Notes: generated from the sequence alone by a model not told the origin. A stretch of 11,632 nucleotides of DNA from Annulohypoxylon bovei var. microspora (GCA_022836615.1 MU405527.1:1-11632); one strand, 5' to 3'; numbered from the stretch's first letter, positions 1 through 9,420 are shown. Numbers and translations are program-made.

Positions 1-1260
1 GAATTATAAATTTTAAACTTTTAAAGAATTATTATATTAAATTAATTTTTAATATTTAAGTTTTATTATTAATTTTTATTATAAATAATTTTTTTTTTTA
101 AAAAAAAACCATTTTTAAAAAAAGCATGTGCTTTTTTAAAATAATTATTATTTTAAAAGATTATTTCCATTTTAATTATTTATAAATTTTATTTATTTAA
201 CCTTAAAAACCTTTTTTTTATAAATAATAACACCTTTTATTTTCATTAATAAACCTTTATAAACATACATTAAAATAATAAACCGAGGAAATAACTTTTA
301 ATATTTTTTAATATAATTTGCTTTAATTTTTTTTATTTTTATTCCCATGTTTACTTTTATAAACGTATTTAAAAAAACATTTATTTCGGACCTTTTAAAT
401 GTTAAAAATATAATCGTTTTTAAATACATTAAACTTTATTTACCCGTTAAAAAAATAATAAATTTTATTAATAATTTATAACGAATTATTTAATTAATTC
501 ATTTTTTAAAAAATAAATACCTTATTAAACCTAATAATATAAATAAACCTTTTTTTTTTATTAATTTAAAAAAATAAAATCTTTTTAATTAATAAATAAT
601 AATATTATTATTATTTATTATAAACTTTAAGATTATAAAATCGTTATATATAATGCCTTTAAAATAATTATATCGTAATATATTATTTTTAACTTTTTAA
701 TATAATTTTTCGAATTTTATAATTAAATAAAAAATATTTATTATATTATTTAAACCTTTATTTTTTTTATTAATAATAAATAAGTTATTAATTAAGCTTA
801 AGTTCGTAAATAATATAATATTATAAAAAATATTTATAACATAATAATTCAAATACATTAATTAAAATTTAAAGTTTTAATAAAATAAATAAATTATTTT
901 AAAATATAAATTTAATAAATTAATTCCGATTTTTTTTAATAAATTTAAAACGTTATTATTAAGTTTATTTACGATAATTAAATTAAGTAAAACGTTATTA
1001 ATAAGCTCGACGAAATGACCGTTTATTATTAATAAACCTTTAAAATCCTTTAAAATAATTTAAATTAATAAAAAGAAAAATAAACTTAAATCGTTTTATA
1101 AGTAATAAAAAAAAAGTTTTAAATTAATATATTTTTCGCTCGTAAATATATTAATTTAATTTATTTAAATAACCGCATTTATTAATAAATTAATAACTTT
1201 AAAACATACATTTAAATTATTTTTAATAAATTTAATACTTAATTTATTATTAATAAATAA
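1..1260. other. RIP-degraded AT-rich sequence, no assignable gene
   Basis: No intact ORF is present. C clearly exceeds G on the + strand, as it also does across the gag-pol remnant to the right, so this stretch may be mutated in the same strand sense. Reading + strand frames with TAA treated as former Gln or Trp gives long protein-like strings, but none carries a motif I trust. It could hold the 5' LTR and leader of the Ty3/gypsy element that follows, or the tail of another element. I could not find an LTR copy by eye because its partner does not appear to be in the window. Confidence 0.5.
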
Positions 1261-1440
1261 ATAAATATAAACTTTATATTAAAAAATATTAAAAGGCGTG
1301 TTATTATAATAACGCTTTTAATATTAAATCCTTTTATTTAAAAAGATTTTATCCGATTTAAAATACCTTCGATAAAATATTTTAATTTAAAAATACGAAT
1401 TAAAGAAATTTTAACGATAAAAACTTTAAATAAAAATTAA

Positions 1441-2640
1441 ATAAAACGAATAATATAATAAACGCAAATATAATTCGATGTTACGCGTGTCGAATTATTT
1501 ATAATTAATGTTTTATTTAATAGTTAAAAATTCCCTTATATAACCCCGGAAGCTTTAAAATTAAATCTTAACGATTTTAACGATAATATTTTTTAATAAT
1601 TAAAACTTCCCGGCGAACTTTTTAAGAAACCGCTTTTTTTTTATAATAATCGAGTTATTAAAAATAATAATAATAACCTTTAATTTAAATTAACTTTTAA
1701 CGAAAATATGTTTTTAAAAACTTTAAATAAAATCGGTTAACGAAGTATTATTCCCGTTATTATTAATTTTATATACTTTAATAAACTTATAATTTATAAC
1801 GAAAAAAATTTATTTAAATATAAACTTTAATAAATAAAACTTAAAGCGTATATAAAAATATATGCGGAAAACTTTTTTAAAAATTATTATTAAATTAATT
1901 AAATAAATTTTTTATTAATAAATAAAACTTAATTATAACATTAATAAAAGAAAACTTAAGTAAATTAATTAAAAGTTACGGATTTTTAAACGGTTTATAC
2001 TTTAATTTTTTAAAAATAATTTAAAAACTTTTCGGAAAAATATCGTAATTTAAAGAAAATACATGAATTTAAATATTAAAGAAATATAATTTAATATTTA
2101 ATAAAGTTATTAAATTTTAACGAAATAATTTAATGGTTTAATATTACGTTTTAAAACCATATTATTAAAATTTTTTTTAACGAAATTATTAAATTAATTT
2201 ATTTTAAATAAAACGATTTATTTAATAACGATGACGAGTTTTTCGCCGTTATTTAAAAAGTAAATTAAATTTATAAAAATATATTAATTAATTTAAAAAT
2301 TTTAAAAAAAGGAAGGTTTATTTTAATTTAAAAGTATTTAAAGTTAAATTAAGTTAATTATAAAAAAAGAAATTATTTCATTCCGGGTTAAAATTAATTT
2401 TTAAAAAATAACGATAAATTTAAATAAAATGAAAAGCTTAAGGTTAATATTAAAAAAATTTAAGCTTTTAATAAAGAAACTTTAAAAAATATTAATTAAA
2501 TTAATATTAATTAATATAAAAAAGATAAAAAGTTTTATTAACGTTATAATTAAAATAAATATTAAACTTTATTATATTTCGTTAAATAAAATATTAATGG
2601 TAAAAATTTATTATTAATTTTAAAGAAAACTTCTTTTATA
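1441..2640 (+). pseudogene. Ty3/gypsy gag (capsid/nucleocapsid) remnant
   Basis: Gag forms the virus-like particle and its nucleocapsid part binds element RNA. The frame starting at 1441 reads through about 400 codons with only TAA stops. It has a Gln/Asn-rich middle (about 1900-1980, likely a coiled coil), then a charged, helical-looking capsid-like region (about 2000-2300, including N-D-D-E-F-F-A-V at 2227-2250). A basic linker leads to a CCHC zinc knuckle at 2536-2577. The true start is not visible, since the same frame stays open upstream to at least 1261, so 1441 is a working boundary. The capsid call rests on position and composition. The knuckle is the firm evidence. The frame continues directly into the pol part. 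Confidence 0.7.
2536..2577 (+). other. CCHC zinc knuckle of gag, all four ligands mutated to Tyr
   Basis: In the gag frame the codons read TAT-x2-TAT-x4-TAT-x4-TAT (at 2536, 2545, 2560 and 2575). This is exactly the CX2CX4HX4C spacing of a retroelement nucleocapsid knuckle. RIP turns TGT into TAT (Cys to Tyr) and CAT into TAT (His to Tyr), so all four zinc ligands are explained by one transition each. Two in-frame TAAs between ligands, at 2539 and 2551, fit former Gln codons, and a third lies at 2563. A basic Lys/Asp-rich stretch precedes it, as usual in gag. Confidence 0.75.
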
Positions 2641-3420
2641 AAACGTTTTTATAAAAAAAATATTACATTTAATTCGATGTTTTAAAAAAAAGTTAAAATT
2701 AATATAACCATATAAAAAATTATTTAATTTAAGATTTTTAAGTTATTAAATTTAAAATTAAATTTTTAAAAAGCTTTAATATTATATTTCATTAAATTTT
2801 ATAACCGATACAAAGTAATGTATTATAAGTAAATGTAATTAAAAAAATAATAAAAATTATAATAAATCCGGTTAAAAAACCACGTTTTAAATTTATTTTA
2901 AATTAATAATTAATAATCATTATAACCTTATTTTATAATAATTAAAAACATATAATTAAAACGTTTTTAAATTTTAAAAGTTTAATTTTATTAATATTTT
3001 TTTCCAAGGTTAAAAAATGAAAGTTATTTATTATTAAATAAAATAAAACACAATTTATATTAACTTTTAATATTATAAAAATCCTTTTAATAAAACGTTA
3101 TTATTTTAATTTTTTTATATTTTATTATTAAAAGGATTATTTTTTTTAAATTAATTTTAAATTAAGTAATTTAAACGATAAATGTAACATTATATTTCTT
3201 TAATAATGGATAAAAATTTATAAATTTTTTTTTTTTTTTAAATTTTAAAAAAATCCGATTTATATTAAATTATTATTAAAAATATTATATTAATTAATTA
3301 TTTCATAACTTTAACCATTTTAAGGCAATCGTAATAATTAAATATAATAACTTTAACGAAGCTTTAAAAAATATATTTAAAAAACTTTAAAACTTCATGT
3401 ATATTATAAATAAAAAAACC
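2641..3420 (+). pseudogene. Protease/linker part of gag-pol remnant
   Basis: This lies between the gag zinc knuckle and the reverse transcriptase, where Ty3/gypsy elements encode the aspartic protease that matures Gag-Pol. The gag frame stays open apart from TAA. The catalytic D-S/T-G triad is not readable. Near 2610-2627 a different frame gives Ile-Ile-Asn-Phe-Lys, which could be a mutated Ile-Ile-Asp-Ser-Gly, but the frame disagrees with its neighbours and I do not rely on it. The assignment is by position only. Confidence 0.4.
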
Positions 3421-4260
3421 GGTTAACATTTTTTAAACCATTAACCATAAAACCATTCCATCGATTTTTTTAAAAAAAAATCGCCTTTTTAAAAACCTTT
3501 ATATATTATAAATAAAAAGAAGCTTAATATTTTAAAACCTTAATTAAAAAAAATATTAAATAATAAAAAAATTCGTAAATTAATTTCTTCGTGCGGAACC
3601 TTTATAATATTTATAAATAAATTAAACTTTAAAAACCTTTTAAAATTAATAATTAATTATCGAAACTTAAATAATATAACGATTTTTATTTAATATTTTA
3701 TTCTTTTTATTATGAAATTTTAAACTTAATTTTAAACCGTTAAATAATTCATTAAAATCGACTTAAAGTTAAGATTCCATTTAATGCGAATTAAAAAAAA
3801 CAACGAATAAAAAATAATTTTTCGTTATAAATATAACTTATTTAAATATATAATAATATTTTTTAAATTTATAAACGCTTTTATTATTTTTTAATTTATA
3901 ATAAATAACATTTTTTTTAATTTAATTAACGTTAAACTTTTCGTATATTTTAATAATTTATTTATTTATAAAAACATAATTAAAAAACACGACGCGTTAA
4001 TTAAAAAAATATTTAAATAATTTTCGAAAAATAACTTTACGATTAACCCCCGAAAATATTTTTAAAAAATATAAAAAATAAAATTCTTAAAATCCGTTAT
4101 TAACGTTAATAATATTTCTTTAACTTAAAATAAAATTAAATGCATTAACGTTTAAAAAGTATTAAAAAACCTTAAAGAATTTTAATAATTTATCGGATTT
4201 ATAAATTTTTATCGACGGTTTATTTATAAGTTTTTTAAAATCGTTAAACTTATTATTAAT
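3421..4260 (+). pseudogene. Ty3/gypsy reverse transcriptase remnant
   Basis: This copies the element RNA into cDNA. All motifs are in one frame. The N-terminal box before the fingers (3433-3465) ends N-H-S-I-D, like D-H-x-I-D of gypsy RTs. N-Y-R-N-L-N at 3655-3672 corresponds to D-Y-R-x-L-N. F-I-K-I-D-L at 3748-3765 keeps the first catalytic Asp (GAC at 3760). E-stop-K at 3805-3813 corresponds to E-W-K, the Trp codon now TAA. Positions 3856-3894 match M-P-F-G-L-T-N-A-P-A-T-F-Q with every difference being C-to-T or G-to-A. Tyr-Phe-Asn-Asn at 3946-3957 is the YxDD active site with both Asp changed to Asn. F-I-G-F-M-N-F-Y-R-R-F at 4189-4221 is almost unmutated. The length of about 280 codons is normal. 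The enzyme cannot be active. Confidence 0.93.
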
Positions 4261-4262
4261 GT

Positions 4263-4770
4263 AAATAAAAGTAATTAACGTAATTAAAAATAAACTTAAA
4301 AAATAAAAAAAACATTTAAAAAATTAAAATATTAATTATAATTTATTTTAATTTCGTAAAATAAATTTATATTAAAGTAAACGCATTAAATTTCGTTTTA
4401 AACATTACTTTTTTTTAAAAAAATAATAATAAAAAGTTATATTTTATTATTTTTTACTTTTATAAGTTTATTATCACGGCGAGCAGGTTTTAAATTAAAA
4501 CAAAACTTATATAATAACGGGATTATATACTTTATTAATAAGAATATTTAAAGTAAAAAATTAAAAAAAAAAAAACCATAAAATAATTTCTTTTAAAAAA
4601 TCTTTATATATTGGTTTTATAATTAAAATATTAATTAGTTATTTTATTAATATATTTTAAAAGTAATGGTAATTAAGTGTCGTTATATAATTTTTTTTTT
4701 AAAAGAAAATTTAATTTATAAAAAAAATAAGTTATTTATTAATGCGTTTATAACTTATTTCTTTAATTTC
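4263..4770 (+). pseudogene. RNase H and connection domain remnant
   Basis: RNase H degrades the RNA strand of the RNA:DNA hybrid. It reads in frame 3, not the RT frame, so at least one indel lies between about 4225 and 4290. V-N-A-L-N-F-V at 4377-4397 corresponds to V-D-A-S-N-F-V, with the catalytic Asp codon GAC now AAC at 4380 and Ser TCA now TTA. Downstream, Q-K-N-N-N-K-K-L-Y-F-I-I-F-Y-F-Y-K-F (4416-4469) matches the typical Q-K-D-D-x-G-K-L-H-P-I-A-F-Y-S-x-K-F under C-to-T/G-to-A change. Further on, R-D-Y-x-L-Y-x-x-E-Y resembles the E-R-x-Y-x-x-x-x-E-x-L box of gypsy RNase H. The segment 4680-4770 seems to return to frame 1, resembling the R-W-x-x-F-L to A-D-A-L-S-R connection. A GC-richer stretch at 4475-4487 between the two RNase H boxes may be inserted or spared sequence. 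Confidence 0.8.
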
Positions 4771-5744
4771 CTTTTTTTTTACGGTAAATAAATCGTTTTT
4801 ATTTATTATTTTTAATATTTTATTTTTTATAACGATTTTAATTTATTATTAAAGTTTAATTAAAGGATTAACGGCTTTAAGGTATAAGTTATAAAAATTT
4901 TTATTTTAATTAATGCGTTAAAAAAATCCTTAAAAAGGTATTATATTAAATTAAGGTTATAATTTACTTAATCCATTTTATATTAAAACTTTTTTTTAAA
5001 AAGTTTAAAGTTTAATATTTTAAATATTTTATATTTTTATTTTTTATTAATTTTTATTAAAAACGGGGGATTTATTATTTACTTTAAAATTAAATTATTT
5101 AAAGTTTTAATTAATTAACTTGCGTTTAAAATTCGGTGGATTTTTATATTTAAAGGTAAATTAATTTTAAAAGCGTTATAATAAAGCTTCGTTAATATTT
5201 TAAAAGGATTTATTATTAAATAATTTAAATTATTATAAGGGTAATTTATTTATTAATTATTTTTATAAATATATATTTAATCGTTTATTATTTAATTTAT
5301 TAATCGTTTTTTTTTATTAATTTATTCATTTTAATAATTTTATGTTAATAAAAAGTTTTCGCAGGTTTATTATATAATGGAGGTTTAATGTTTTATTAAT
5401 AATTAAATAACGGTGCGGTTAAGCTTTTTTTAAAAGGTTTTAAATTTACGAATGTAAGTTTATTAATTAAAAATTATTTTTAAAATAAATCCCATTTTTA
5501 TTTTTATAAAAAAAAGCCTTGTGTTTAAGTGTAATTAAATGGTGTATACGAAATTTAAATAAAATAACATTTCCGATTAATTATTTTAAAAATGATTTAT
5601 AAAAAGTTATAATTTCATTTAAATAAATTAATTAAAAATCTTTATTTAATTATTAAATTATAAGTATTCCGTTATTAATTTACGAAGGTTTATTTTAATA
5701 AACTTAATTAATTTATTTAAAAAGGTGGTTATAAATTAAAAATT
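4771..5744. other. RIP-mutated stretch with reversed G/C skew; expected integrase zone, unassigned
   Basis: A Ty3/gypsy element should have its integrase here, but I cannot find an H-H-C-C zinc site, the M-D-F-I box or an S-D-R-G box on the + strand. G now exceeds C on the + strand (for example about 10 G to 2 C in 5341-5400), the reverse of the gag-RT part. On the minus strand a frame between about 5400 and 4640 is interrupted almost only by TAA and looks protein-like, with N-I-N-E-A-L-L and Y-K-N-P-P-N-F-K-R-K-L strings, but matches no family I can name. It may be an integrase mutated on the other strand, or a different element in opposite orientation. Confidence 0.4.
5740..5744. repeat. 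Possible 5-bp target-site duplication, left copy
   Basis: The five bases before the 5' LTR read aaatt. The five after the 3' LTR (9853-9857) read aaacc. The two mismatches are both C versus T, the type of change seen throughout, so they could be one duplicated site after mutation. With only five bases in very AT-rich DNA this is suggestive, not proof. Confidence 0.45.
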
Positions 5745-5960
5745 TATTAAAGTTTTTAATTTATTTAAAGTTAACGTTTTTAACGTTAACCTTTAATAAC
5801 TTATAATTGATCTTATAAATCATGGGTTAACCATAATCTTTTTTACATAAATAATTTTATTATTTAATTTAATTACCATTAAATTAATATAAGTGATTAT
5901 TTTATAATCGTTAAAGTTATGCTTTTTTAAATATTTTAATAAAAGCCCCGATCCATAACA
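5745..5960 (+). repeat. 5' LTR (216 bp)
   Basis: It aligns base for base, without gaps, to 9637-9852. Of 216 positions 31 differ and all are transitions (A/G or C/T). It begins tattaaag and ends ccataaca; the TAACA end is the intact inverted terminus, and the start fits TGTTA with G changed to A. It holds a short perfect palindrome, gttaacgtttttaacgttaac-like, at about 5770-5790 (two gttaac/taacgtta motifs shared with the other copy). Promoter elements cannot be read with confidence in such AT-rich DNA. Confidence 0.92.
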
Positions 5961-5980
5961 TTTAATGCTTGTTTATTAAA
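5961..5980 (+). other. Expected primer-binding site position
   Basis: In an LTR retrotransposon the minus-strand primer-binding site begins at or just after the 5' LTR end. The sequence here, tttaatgcttgtttatt and on, does not match the 3' end of a tRNA that I recognise. RIP changes at CpA would have disrupted the usual TGG start. Position only. Confidence 0.3.
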
Positions 5981-6849
5981 ACAATTAATTTAATTCATTA
6001 TTAACCTTTTTGTTAAAAAAAAAGAAATATTAAGTTTAATGATTTAATTATATAATAAATTTAAATCTTTAAATTTATTTTAAATAATATTAATTTTTAT
6101 GTATATATTAAAATTTTTAAATTAATGTATTTAACGCATGTTTTATTAAATTTATTTTTAATATATACGTTATTATTTTTATATAAAAATCTTTAAATTT
6201 ATTTTACGATTTATTATATTAATTTTATTAATAAACAAAAATAATAATATTAACATTTAAAAAGCTTTAATTGAATTTTTAACAAAATGTTTTAATATAT
6301 ATTTAATATATTTAATGTATTTAATGTTATAAATTTAATATTATTAATAATGTTATTATTATCCTTATAAATTAAAATAATTTTTTTATTATTAAAAATG
6401 TTATTATTACTTTTATAATAAAATTAAAATTAATTAATTAAAGAAAGTTTAAAATAATTAATTAACTTAAAGCTTTTATTAAATTTAATTTTATAAATAA
6501 CGATAATAACTTTATTATTTTTTTAAATATATAATAATTAAAATAATTTTATTAAATAATTAAAAGGTTATTAAAAAATAATTAAAAATATTTTAATTAA
6601 AGTAAAAAAGGTAAAATATTTAAAGTTTTTACTTTAATTAAAATTTAATTAAATCTTAAATTTAATTATTAAAAATATAATAATATTACCATTAACTTTA
6701 TAATTTTTAACTTTATTATTAACTTTATAATTTTTTTTAAAAAAGTTAAAATAATAATAAATTAAGGTTATTATTTACTTAAAAATTAAAGTTAATAATG
6801 TTATTAATTTTAAATTTTTAAAAAAAGATTTAAAAAAAAAATTAAAAAA
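5981..6849. other. Interior leader of the LTR element: AT-rich with short degenerate tandem repeats
   Basis: No recognisable gene is seen. The stretch is nearly pure A/T, with several short direct repeats: a 10-bp tttaatatat/tttaatgtat unit at about 6295-6326, a 48-bp period at 6340-6435, and a 27-bp period at 6691-6737 (attaactttataattttt twice). This is where a 5' untranslated leader and the start of gag would lie. The repeats may be original leader repeats or chance products of very low sequence complexity. Confidence 0.4.
6340..6435. repeat. Two-copy tandem repeat, about 48-bp period
   Basis: Units starting at 6340 and 6388 both read attattaawaatgttattatt followed by a similar tail (ccttataaattaaaat versus cttttataataaaattaaaat). 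The copies differ by substitutions and a few-base indel. In DNA this AT-rich the significance is limited, but the shared atgttattattayyyttataa core goes beyond simple A/T runs. Confidence 0.45.
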
Positions 6850-7398
6850 AAAGATTTAACTTATAACTTTAATTAATAAAAGTAAAGTTATTATAAATGG
6901 AACGATATTTATCGTTAATAACGTTACGAATCGTAACGCCATAAATCCACACGATTAAACGATGAAAATTTTCGCCGAAACTTTGGTCGTTATTATCGTT
7001 ATAAAAAACGGTAAAAAAAGAAAAATAATATTTAAATGTATTATAATAATGAGTTTATGTAAGTTTATAAAGACCTTGATAATAATAAAGTTAATAAATT
7101 AATATAAAATAAATATATTTATTATAATAATGGAAAAATTAAAATTAACTTTTAAAAAAAAAGTAATTTTTTTTATTTCGAAATTAATGACGACGATGAT
7201 ATAAATGATGCTTTCTTCGTGTACTTTAAAAATGTTTTTAATAACGTTAATAAAATTAATAACGCCACCCATGTTAATAACGTTAATAATGTTAATATAA
7301 TTAATAATATTAACGGTTAAAACTTATTTATATAAGTATAAATATAATTAATTAACGGTTAAAATTATCGAAGTTTTTTTATTAAAAAAAAGGAATAA
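6850..7398 (+). pseudogene. Gag-like frame of the LTR element, basic then Asn-rich, interrupted by TAA
   Basis: Codons starting at 6850 read through about 180 codons with TAA as the only stop. The region is less mutated than its surroundings and looks like protein: Y-Y-K-W-N-D-I-Y-R (6889-6915), a strongly basic Arg/Lys stretch (6928-7032), a short Y-x2-Y-Y-N-N-G-K segment at about 7111-7137, an acidic Asp run (7186-7200), and an Asn/Val-rich tail (7228-7320). A basic region followed by a possible knuckle suits the C-terminal part of gag. However the Y-x2-Y segment lacks the His and last Cys positions of CCHC, so the zinc knuckle is not supported. Function is inferred from element position only. 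Start codon and frame ends are unknown. Confidence 0.5.
7228..7317 (+). repeat. Imperfect aataacgtt repeats coding an Asn/Val-rich tract
   Basis: Units of aataacgtt, aataatgtt and aatataatt recur roughly every nine bases within the gag-like frame, giving Asn-Asn-Val type triplets. Given that Asp (GAY) becomes Asn (AAY) by G-to-A change, the original could have been a mixed Asp/Asn repeat. The tract interrupts otherwise unique sequence and includes an unusual spared patch, gccacccatg, at 7264-7273. Confidence 0.55.
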
Positions 7399-8524
7399 CT
7401 TTTTATTTTTATTTTTTTTTTCTTTTAAGTTTATTTATTAAAAAAAAGTTATTTTAATATTTTACAATTATAAGTATTAACGTTAAAAAAAAACCTTTAT
7501 ATATTACATAAGTTTTATTAAATGTTTCGTTAAATAATGAAATTTAATAAGTTTTTTATATTTAATAATTAATAATTTAAATAAAAGGTATAATTAAATG
7601 TAATTAATTATAAAATATATTTAATTTTATTATTTATGTAATTTTATTTTATTATAAATAACGAACTTATTAAAAATATAAACTTATTTAAATAATAAAC
7701 TTATTTATTATTATTATAAAAATAAACTTTAAGGTATTATTATTAACTTTAAAATAATAAACCATGTTATATAAAAGTTTAATTATTTAATTTAAATTAT
7801 TATTATTAAAAATGAATTTTAAAGTATTATTAAATTAACCTTAAAGTAATAAAAATAATAACAAAGTTTTATATATAAGATTTTTAATCGTTATAAACAC
7901 CATTTTTAACGATACATTTAATAAAATATTTATATAAATATAATTAATAATTATAAAATTAATTTATTTAATTATTATATTAAATTTAATACATTCATTT
8001 TTTCGATTTTTATTTCTTACCCATTAATAATTTTATTTATAAAATAAGTATAAAATTGTTAACTTTTTTATTAAAAGAAGAAAAATATATTAAAAAATAA
8101 TCGATAACTTTATTAATCCATATAAAAGTAATATATTATAATTAAATATCACTTTTTAATCTTTTATTTTTATATACATTTTTTTAACCTTTTAACCTTT
8201 TAATCATTTAATAATATACATTTAATAATTAATATAATAATTAATAAATTTAATAATTAACGTTATATAATAATAAACTTTAAATTAATTCATTAAATAA
8301 TAAAATAAGCTTTAAATAACCTTTTTAATAATATAATTAATTTAATTATTAAATTAATTATTAAAATAATAATTATATTATAATTACCATTTTTTATCAC
8401 GCTTATTAACGTTAAATATAACATTGTTAATTTTAAGTAAACATTATTAATTGCTTAAAACACCATAAAAAACGATAATATAAATAAAAAACTTATGAAA
8501 TAAATTAAATTAATTTTTATTAAT
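7399..8524. other. Middle of the LTR element: decayed, no recognisable domain
   Basis: This is where protease and reverse transcriptase would be expected in a full element. I looked for the RT boxes that are obvious in the upstream Ty3 remnant (F-x-K-I-D, P-F-G-L-x-N-A-P, YxDD, N-F-Y-R-R-F) in all + frames and found none. The sequence is dominated by taataa and ttatta runs. There is little retained G or C. Confidence 0.4.
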
Positions 8525-9420
8525 GAAAACGACATTAAAATAATTAACGATAATAATAACGACTTTAAAAATAATTAGTTTAAAGTTAATTCATTTATTA
8601 ACATTAATTTACATTTTAATATAATTAATAAAACCATAATTAAAACCGTTAAAAAAGTTTTTTAATATATTAAACGCGTTAAGCTTATTTAATTTAATAA
8701 TATTTTTATTTAAAATATTTATTATTAATTAAATATTAATGTTATTAATTTATTCATTTTTAATAACTTTAATAATAAGGTTTATTTAATAATTAATAAA
8801 AAAATAATTATTAAATGCGTTATTATTAAAATTAAAAGTTATAATAATTTATTTAAAACCGTTTTATTAAATATTAATGAATTTTAAGAATTTATATTTA
8901 ATAATATTTTTATTAATTATAATAAAATTAAATTTATATAAAATATATTCATTAAAATTATTATTAATTATTATTTACGTAAATTTTTTAAAAAAGATTT
9001 ATTAAATAAATTAATGTTATTAATTGCTTATTATTATAAATTTAATTACATGTTTAACATAATAATCGTAAATAAATTAACACATTTAAATCATTTAAAT
9101 TTAATTTAAATTAAATTTAAATTTAACGTTTAATTTAATAATAACGTTTTTTTTAATGTTATTATAAATTTATAAATTATTATTAACGAATTTTAATGTA
9201 AAATTAATATTAATTTTATTATTAAAGCGAATTTAATTATTATTATATAAGTTAATAATATTATTATTATTAACGTGGTTTATAAAAACATTATTAAAGT
9301 TAAAAAAGGCTTTAAAAATCGCGTTAAATAACTTAAATTGCCACGCAACTTTAAAGCATTGCAAGTTTTAATAATTATTTTTATTATTAAGCGCCGCCGT
9401 GTTAATTTTTAAAAAAGCAA
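8525..9420 (+). pseudogene. Long decayed frame in 3' half of LTR element, product unknown
   Basis: From 8525 one + strand frame stays open for about 300 codons with many TAA and a single TAG at 8573. It encodes Asn/Ile/Phe-rich sequence, as expected after Asp-to-Asn, Ala/Thr-to-Ile and Ser/Pro-to-Phe changes. It ends in a better preserved basic segment (9283-9360, including K-G-F-K-N-R-V and L-K-L-P-R-N-F-K-A-L-Q-V-L). The frame differs from that of the gag-like region by one, so the two would need a frameshift or are separate ORFs. I recognise no catalytic motif. Because TAG and TGA are rare in RIP-mutated DNA, openness alone is weak evidence. Confidence 0.4.
9093..9122. repeat. Perfect 30-bp A/T palindrome
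   Basis: The sequence from 9093 to 9122 equals its own reverse complement (centre between 9107 and 9108), built from ttaaat/atttaa units. It could extrude as a cruciform or simply reflect low complexity. It lies inside the decayed 3' frame of the LTR element. Confidence 0.7.

Larger units (their letters stand above)
1261..4770 (+). mobile_element. Ty3/gypsy-type LTR retrotransposon remnant, RIP-mutated gag-pol
   Basis: Domains run in the order gag (CCHC knuckle), protease/linker, reverse transcriptase, RNase H on the + strand. This order, together with the RT sequence motifs, identifies the Ty3/gypsy (Metaviridae) superfamily. From 1261 to about 4260 one frame (codons starting at positions 1 modulo 3) is interrupted only by TAA, with no TAG or TGA seen, whereas the other two frames do contain TGA or TAG (for example TGA at 2064, 2232 and 3017, TAG at 1521). 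Gag and RT sharing a frame suggests a single fused gag-pol ORF. Integrase and both LTRs are not identified. The left boundary is approximate; the right boundary is where the RNase H/connection signal fades. The element is dead: catalytic and zinc-binding residues are mutated and many TAA stops are present. Confidence 0.85.

Noticed and set aside
394..447. CCHC-like string (Cys at 400, Tyr at 406, His at 418) suggesting a LINE or gag knuckle
   Set aside because: The spacing to His is five residues rather than four, and the last ligand position is Phe (TTT), which a C-to-T or G-to-A change of a Cys codon cannot give.
1321..1390. Copia-type RNase H tail (a D-x-L-T-K-x-x-P like string)
   Set aside because: The frame gives D-F-I-R-F-K-M-P. 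The Thr-Lys pair is missing and Arg-Phe cannot be derived from it by the observed mutation type.
3398..3520. Direct repeat tatattataaataaaaa at 3400 and 3499
   Set aside because: Both copies lie in the coding frame at the RT N-terminus and the similarity ends after about 17 A/T-rich bases; chance is sufficient.
7111..7155. CCHC knuckle in the gag-like frame of the second element
   Set aside because: Two Tyr at the right x2 spacing are present, but the His and final Cys positions are Ile and a stop/Phe codon that RIP transitions do not explain.
8335..8385. CRISPR-like or satellite array in taattaattatt runs
   Set aside because: No fixed repeat length or unique spacers. It is low-complexity A/T sequence.
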